Assembly: GCF_017654315.1 (NCBI RefSeq)
Contig: NZ_CP072203.1
Location: 4,402,001 to 4,466,000 of the forward strand
Source of the DNA: Gordonia polyisoprenivorans
Lineage (GTDB): Bacteria > Actinomycetota > Actinomycetes > Mycobacteriales > Mycobacteriaceae
DNA: 64,000 bases
Direction: 5' to 3'
The translations under genes and the position numbers were made by a program. Below, in pieces: positions 59,621 to 64,000 of the stretch. The notes beneath the pieces were generated by a model. That model saw only the letters and a program-made list of their open reading frames with translations. It was not told where the DNA came from and searched no databases. The stretch's first letter is position 1. Every line of letters starts with the position of its first letter.

Positions 59621-60841
59621 TCAGACGCGGATGTTCTTGCCGACGGTCACCACGCCACCGGCACTGACCGCGAACCGCTGACGATCGGACTCGAGGTCGG
59701 TACCGAGCTGTTCACCCTCACCGACGACGACGTTCTTATCGAGGATGGCGCGTCGGACCACCGCACCCTTGCCGACCCGCACGCCGGGCATCAACACACT
59801 GCCCTCCACGACGGCGCCGTCCTCGATCATCACGTTCGCCGAGAGCACCGAGGTCCTCACCGACCCGGCCGACACGATGCAGCCGGCGCCGACCACCGAA
59901 TCCTGGGCGTGACCGCCCTGCACGAACTTCGCGGGCGGCAGATGCAGTGTCTCGCCACGAATCGGCCAGCGTCGGTTGTAGAGGTTGAACACCGGGTGCA
60001 CCGACACGAGGTCCATGTGCGCGTCGTAGAACGCGTCGAGCGTCCCCACGTCACGCCAATACCCACGGTCGCGTTCGGTGGCACCGGGCACCTCATTGTC
60101 GGCGAAGTCGTAGACGAACGCCCGCTGCTGGTTCACGAAGGCCGGGATGATGTCGCCACCCATGTCGTGGTCGGAGTCGGAGTCGGCCGCGTCGGCGCGG
60201 ATCGCCTCCACCAGCGCCTCGGTGGTGAACACGTAATTGCCCATCGAGGCGAAGGTCACGTCGGGGTCGTCGGGAGTACCCGGCGGATCGGCGGGCTTCT
60301 CCAGGAACCGGGTGATCTGACCAGACTCGTCGGCATCGATGCACCCGAACGCACTGGCCTCCGCGCGCGGCACCCGGATACCCGCGACGGTGACGTCGGC
60401 TCCCGAGTCGATATGCGCCTCGACCATCTGTGACGGGTCCATCCGGTACACGTGGTCGGCACCGAAAACGACGATGTACTCCGGCTGTTCGTCCTCGATG
60501 AGGTTCATCGACTGGAAGATCGCATCGGCGCTGCCGGTGTACCACCGCGGTCCCAGGCGCTGCTGCGCGGGCACCGGGGTGATGTACTCCCCGTGGAATC
60601 CCGACGACCACCAGGTCTGCGAGATGTGGCGGTCGAGTGAATGCGACTTGTATTGCGTCAGAACGCAGATGCGTTCGTAACCGGCGTTGACCAGATTGGA
60701 CAGGACGAAGTCGATCAGCCGGTAGGCGCCACCGAATGGGACCGCCGGTTTCGCGCGGTCCATCGTCAGCGGGTACAGGCGTTTACCCTCACCGCCCGCA
60801 AGGACGATACCGAGCACGTGCGGCTGTGATCTCACACTCAC
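59621..60841 (-). CDS. glgC: Glucose-1-phosphate adenylyltransferase
   Basis: GlgC makes ADP-glucose for alpha-glucan synthesis. The 406-residue protein has [14 protein letters not shown] (14-27), the nucleotide-binding loop, [15 protein letters not shown], and GSADAIFQS at the catalytic region, ending with a left-handed beta-helix. It is divergent from glgM with a 150-base shared promoter, which is the M. tuberculosis arrangement (Rv1213/Rv1212c). ADP-glucose is the donor used by GlgM. The first codon is GTG 60841. Confidence 0.96.
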   Translation of the reverse strand: MSVRSQPHVLGIVLAGGEGKRLYPLTMDRAKPAVPFGGAYRLIDFVLSNLVNAGYERICVLTQYKSHSLDRHISQTWWSSGFHGEYITPVPAQQRLGPRWYTGSADAIFQSMNLIEDEQPEYIVVFGADHVYRMDPSQMVEAHIDSGADVTVAGIRVPRAEASAFGCIDADESGQITRFLEKPADPPGTPDDPDVTFASMGNYVFTTEALVEAIRADAADSDSDHDMGGDIIPAFVNQQRAFVYDFADNEVPGATERDRGYWRDVGTLDAFYDAHMDLVSVHPVFNLYNRRWPIRGETLHLPPAKFVQGGHAQDSVVGAGCIVSAGSVRTSVLSANVMIEDGAVVEGSVLMPGVRVGKGAVVRRAILDKNVVVGEGEQLGTDLESDRQRFAVSAGGVVTVGKNIRV

Positions 60842-60991
60842 AACTTAACCGCCAATCTGTGCACGGGCCAGACGAACACACACCTCGATCCACTGATGTT
60901 CGCGATGTTCTCGCCTCGACGACATCCGGCTCTTGCCGAGTTTGCCCCGCTTTCGTGGCGAACTGCGCGTGCGGGCACTAGCGTCGTCGTC

Positions 60992-62158
60992 ATGAGGGTG
61001 GCGATGATGACACGGGAGTATCCACCCGAGGTCTACGGTGGTGCCGGAGTCCACGTGACCGAGTTGGTGCGACATCTGCGCGCACTGATCGAGGTCGACG
61101 TGCACTGCATGGGGCAACCGCGGGACACCGCAACGGTGTACGCACCCGACCCGGGACTCAACGGCGCCAACGCGGCGATCACAACGCTGTCCGCCGATCT
61201 GCGGATGGCGGTGGGTGCCGCCGGCGCCGACCTGGTGCATTCGCACACCTGGTACACCGGTCTCGCCGGCCACCTGGCGGCCGAGTTGCACGGCGTGCCA
61301 CATGTATTGACCGCACACTCGCTGGAACCGATGAGACCCTGGAAGGCCGAGCAACTCGGCGGCGGCTATCGGGTGTCGAGCTGGGTGGAGCGCAACGCCG
61401 TCGAGTACGCCGACGCGGTGATCGCGGTCAGCTCCGGGATGGCCAACGACGTGTGCGAGACCTATCCGCGCCTCGATCCCGGTCGAGTTCACGTGGTGCG
61501 CAACGGGATCGACACGTCGCAGTGGTTCGCGGTGGACGACCCGTTCGGTCCGGACTCGACATTGACCGCGCTCGGCGTCGACCCGGATCGGCCGATCGCG
61601 GCTTTCGTCGGCCGGATCACGAGACAAAAGGGCGTCGCCCACCTCGTCGCAGCCGCCCACCATTTCGATCCCGACGTCCAGCTCATCCTGTGTGCAGGAG
61701 CGCCGGATACCCCGGAAATCGGTGCGGAGGTCGAGTCGGCGGTCGCCGCGTTGTCGGCCTCGCGGCATGGCGTGCACTGGGTCCGGGAGATGCTCCCACT
61801 CCCGCGCATCCGGGAAATCCTCACCGCCGCAACAGTATTCGTCTGCCCGTCGGTGTACGAGCCGCTGGGTATCGTGAACCTCGAGGCGATGGCCTGCGGG
61901 ACGGCGGTGGTGGCCTCGGCGGTCGGCGGCATTCCCGAGGTGGTCCGCGACGCCGTCACCGGTGTCCTCGTCCCCTACGATCCGGCCGACTCGGCTGCGT
62001 TCGAACGCGGCCTCGCCGACGGCGTCAATGCGGTGGTGCGGGATCCGGCGACCGCCGAGTCGATGGGCAAGGCCGGACGCGAACGGGCCGCTGCGGAATT
62101 CTCCTGGGATGCGATCGCCGAGCAGACCCTCGCGGTATATCAGGCCGTCACGCACTGA
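60992..62158 (+). CDS. glgM: Alpha-maltose-1-phosphate synthase (GlgM)
   Basis: GlgM uses ADP-glucose and glucose-1-phosphate to form maltose-1-phosphate for the GlgE alpha-glucan route. The 388 residues start MRVAMMTREYPPEVYGGAG, the acceptor loop, and carry EPLGIVNLEAMACGTAVVAS with the E-X7-E pair. It was once annotated glgA; pairing with glgC and size suit GlgM. It is divergent from glgC and convergent with the rRNA methyltransferase gene. Confidence 0.92.
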   Translation: MRVAMMTREYPPEVYGGAGVHVTELVRHLRALIEVDVHCMGQPRDTATVYAPDPGLNGANAAITTLSADLRMAVGAAGADLVHSHTWYTGLAGHLAAELHGVPHVLTAHSLEPMRPWKAEQLGGGYRVSSWVERNAVEYADAVIAVSSGMANDVCETYPRLDPGRVHVVRNGIDTSQWFAVDDPFGPDSTLTALGVDPDRPIAAFVGRITRQKGVAHLVAAAHHFDPDVQLILCAGAPDTPEIGAEVESAVAALSASRHGVHWVREMLPLPRIREILTAATVFVCPSVYEPLGIVNLEAMACGTAVVASAVGGIPEVVRDAVTGVLVPYDPADSAAFERGLADGVNAVVRDPATAESMGKAGRERAAAEFSWDAIAEQTLAVYQAVTH

Positions 62159-62183
62159 TCCGCGGCCCGACGCGCGGGACCGG

Positions 62184-63086
62184 TCAGCGGATGCGGCACA
62201 CCGTGACGGTGACCGCGACGGTGATCTCGAGGCTGCCACCGTGAGCGGCGGCCACGCCGTCGGCGACCTCGTCGATGTGCGCGCGCTCGTGATGAAATGC
62301 CGAGGGCCCCATGGCGACGAGGTCGGCGATCGTCGGCGCGGTCACCGTGCGCGTCTGCTGCACCACGTGCCGGTCGACGATGTCGAAAACCGGCGACAAC
62401 GCGGCCTCGATCCGATCGTCCTTGTCCGGCGCCACCGTCAGCATGCCCAGCGGGCCGACGAGTTCGGTGAGGTGATCGGGACGGGGTGCCACGATGACGA
62501 GATGACCACCGGCGCGCAGGACACGCGCGGTCTCGGCGATGTTGCGCGGGGCGAACACCGACAACGCCACCGCTGCCGAACCGGACCTCATCGGGATCTG
62601 CCGCCACACGTCGGCGACCACACTCGCGGCGGTCGGCTCGCCGCGCACCACCGCCCGGGCGCACGCCTTGGACAGGTCGATGACCACCCCGCGCGCGTTC
62701 GGGGCCCGGCGCAGACACGCGCGGAGATACACCCCTGGGCCGCCCCCGAGATCGACGATCAGGGGCGACTGCGCATCGGGCGACTGCTCGTCGGCGGGGC
62801 ACAGATCGGCGACGGCGGTGGCGGTGGCCTCGACGACCGGCGACAGGACGCCTGCGTCGTGCACACGGAGTCGAGCGGCAACCATCTCCGGGGTGTCGGC
62901 GCGGAGCGCACCGGAGCGCCCGTCGAGGAGCGCGACGTAGCCATGGCGGGCGATGTCGAAGGAATGTCGCCGACCGCACCGCAGCGCGGCGTGGTCGGCG
63001 GTGAGATCCAGGGCATCCGAGCAGATCGGACACCTCAGGTCGGGAAGTAGCTCGGTCAGCGCCGAGCGGGCCTGCGACCCGGTCAG
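62184..63086 (-). CDS. rlmA: 23S rRNA (guanine-N1) methyltransferase, RlmA/TlrB family (CTG start)
   Basis: RlmA methylates a guanine in 23S rRNA. The N-terminal zinc site is C19-P-I-C22 with C37 and H41 in LRCGRRHSFD; the SAM-binding motif VDLGGGPGVY follows at about 115, and FAPRNIAETARVL is a family landmark. No ATG, GTG or TTG codon lies in frame upstream of the zinc finger: the nearest ATG, at 62885, would cut it off. A CTG at 63086 overlaps the stop codon of the DUF3117 gene as CTGA, in the manner of the coupled ATGA pairs seen nearby, and gives 300 residues. The exact start is therefore uncertain but the frame is secure. Confidence 0.82.
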   Translation of the reverse strand: MTGSQARSALTELLPDLRCPICSDALDLTADHAALRCGRRHSFDIARHGYVALLDGRSGALRADTPEMVAARLRVHDAGVLSPVVEATATAVADLCPADEQSPDAQSPLIVDLGGGPGVYLRACLRRAPNARGVVIDLSKACARAVVRGEPTAASVVADVWRQIPMRSGSAAVALSVFAPRNIAETARVLRAGGHLVIVAPRPDHLTELVGPLGMLTVAPDKDDRIEAALSPVFDIVDRHVVQQTRTVTAPTIADLVAMGPSAFHHERAHIDEVADGVAAAHGGSLEITVAVTVTVCRIR

Positions 63087-63250
63087 CCGGTGACCCCGCG
63101 GAGTTCTTCGCCGAGAGCTGCGGCCTCGTCCGGGGTCAGTTCGACCACCAGTCGTCCACCACCCTCGATCGGAATGCGCACGACGATCCCACGTCCCTCC
63201 TTGGCCGCTTCCATTGGCCCATCCCCAGTTCGTGGCTTCATCGCCGCCAT
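63083..63250 (-). CDS. DUF3117 small conserved protein (Rv1211-like)
   Basis: This 55-residue protein begins MAAMKPRTGDGPMEAAKEGR, continues GIVVRIPIEGGGRLVVELTP, and ends DEAAALGEELRGVTG, which is the full-length DUF3117 pattern conserved across Mycobacteriales. The ATG has gggag eight bases upstream. Its function is unknown. It is followed without a gap by rlmA. In M. tuberculosis the equivalent gene lies beside glgM and gpgS. Confidence 0.92.
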   Translation of the reverse strand: MAAMKPRTGDGPMEAAKEGRGIVVRIPIEGGGRLVVELTPDEAAALGEELRGVTG

Positions 63251-63422
63251 TCTCAAACTCCCTTCAGAGTCTCGCGTCGCCGAGGGCTCCCGGCCGTCGC
63301 CGGACGATCATTCCGACAAGACGGAGAAGCCCGGATCGCGGCCATGCGGCCGGTGACGGTGGTTGCCGCCAGAGCAATGATACGTGGCGCACCGACGTGC
63401 AGATGCCCCACGCGCCCGCAAG

Positions 63423-63902
63423 TCAGTCACGCGATTCGGTCACGGCCCCGGCAGCGGGGTCGACCGAGGCCTCCCCGGCACCGTCCGGGTGGTGGTCCCC
63501 GGCTCCTGTCGCGTGCGACTCGACGGCGCTTGCCTGCGGACCATCGACTCCCTCGGCCACCGTGCCGGCCTCGTGACGACCGATACCCGCGGCGACCGGG
63601 TGTACGGATGCGGCGTCGCGGTCCTGCAGTTGCTGGATCAGCGCCCGGAGGTCGTCGATCTCGTCGGCGAGCCGGGCCAGCGCCCAGTCGACCTCGCTCT
63701 GCTTGTACCCGCGGACGGTGAGCGCGAACCGCAGTGTGCGCACGTCGTATCCGTTGATCCCGTTGCGCGGAAGACGGGTCAGCGTCGAGGTCGCGTCGAC
63801 CGGCGGGAGGTCCTCGCCGCGACCGAACACGAACCAGACCACGGCGAAGACGACGGCCACCACGACCGCCATGATCAGCAGGTACAGCAACAGTGTCTGC
63901 AT
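63423..63902 (-). CDS. DivIVA-like membrane protein (Rv1209-like)
   Basis: The 159-residue protein has one N-terminal membrane helix (5-27) followed by a DivIVA-type segment, GYDVRTLRFALTVRGYKQSEVDWAL (landmarks VRTLRFALTVRGY and SEVDWAL, about 53-75), a short coiled coil and a low-complexity acidic tail. It may localise envelope-synthesis factors. It lies 172 bases upstream of the DUF3117 gene; the tagA gene that separates the counterparts in M. tuberculosis is missing here. Confidence 0.82.
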   Translation of the reverse strand: MQTLLLYLLIMAVVVAVVFAVVWFVFGRGEDLPPVDATSTLTRLPRNGINGYDVRTLRFALTVRGYKQSEVDWALARLADEIDDLRALIQQLQDRDAASVHPVAAGIGRHEAGTVAEGVDGPQASAVESHATGAGDHHPDGAGEASVDPAAGAVTESRD

Positions 63903-64000
63903 GATCCCATGGTGTCAGAGAGGTGACCGGTCGCGCCGCCGTGGCCCGTCCGATGCCACGTCGCGACGGCAGGGGCGGGCGAGCGCCCCACCAGGCGAGG
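63903..64000. other. Right edge, no gene start seen
   Basis: The last 98 bases carry no complete gene. By synteny the glucosyl-3-phosphoglycerate synthase gene could begin or end just beyond, but the fragment is too short to tell. Confidence 0.4.

Noticed and set aside
62140..63033. A minus-strand frame starting MSDLLGCPGS overlapping rlmA
   Set aside because: It is a shifted reading of the same DNA; the rlmA zinc finger and SAM motif lie in the neighbouring frame.

Overview
The window is high-GC DNA from a mycolate-type actinomycete (Mycobacteriales). A Gordonia- or Williamsia-like genus is my best guess, but the genus cannot be fixed from this sequence. The evidence is lineage-specific content: WhiB2, the F420 genes fbiA/fbiB, ESX-type EccB and EccE, a mycothiol-dependent isomerase-fold protein and a class Ib nrdHIEF set. 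Long stretches also follow M. tuberculosis gene order. About 58 protein genes are supported. I see no rRNA, tRNA, CRISPR array, transposase or phage genes.

Layout. 1-3.2 kb: partial drug-type MFS transporter, DUF4334 protein, and a coupled PlsC-like and GNAT-like acyltransferase pair. 3.3-5.2 kb: electron transfer flavoprotein etfBA. 5.3-15 kb: methyltransferase, GH57 enzyme, GT4 glucosyltransferase, hexapeptide acyltransferase, PQQ-like lipoprotein and THUMP-like protein, matching the Rv3030-Rv3037c methylglucose-lipopolysaccharide (MGLP) region; a GlxA regulator and an MFS permease are inserted. 15-18 kb: less conserved island with a DUF1023 hydrolase and a two-domain SUKH protein, closed by a long hairpin. 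18-26 kb: methyltransferase, enoyl-CoA hydratase, two TetR-controlled dehydrogenase modules with visible operators, a stand-alone LigD-type polymerase, a Nudix protein and an ABC ATPase. 26-34 kb: luciferase-like oxidoreductase, the cupin/PTH2/serB operon, ctaD, a FecB-like lipoprotein, a PEP-mutase-type enzyme and carbonic anhydrase. 34-40 kb: DUF2252 protein, SNF2 helicase plus SWIM protein, SpoU methyltransferase.

40-45.5 kb: ribonucleotide reductase genes nrdF, nrdE, nrdI and nrdH with a candidate NrdR box. 45.7-48.3 kb: flavin reductase with divergent TetR, then an HpxO-like urate hydroxylase. 48.3-52 kb: a lone divergent eccB-eccE pair. 52-59.6 kb: manA, TobH-type SIS gene, DUF3499, zincin-like protein, whiB2, fbiA, fbiB and a Nudix gene; this follows Rv3255c-Rv3262 except that phosphomannomutase is missing. 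59.6-64 kb: glgC, glgM, rRNA methyltransferase rlmA, a 55-residue DUF3117 gene and a DivIVA-like membrane protein, matching Rv1209-Rv1213, the second MGLP/alpha-glucan locus of mycobacteria.

The most notable points are: two loci that are far apart in M. tuberculosis and serve polymethylated polysaccharide synthesis lie within 55 kb here; an eccB/eccE pair without the rest of a type VII system; four divergent-promoter or single-promoter regulatory regions with clear palindromic operators; a triple 14-bp repeat abutting fbiA; and a likely CTG start for rlmA that overlaps the stop of the DUF3117 gene.
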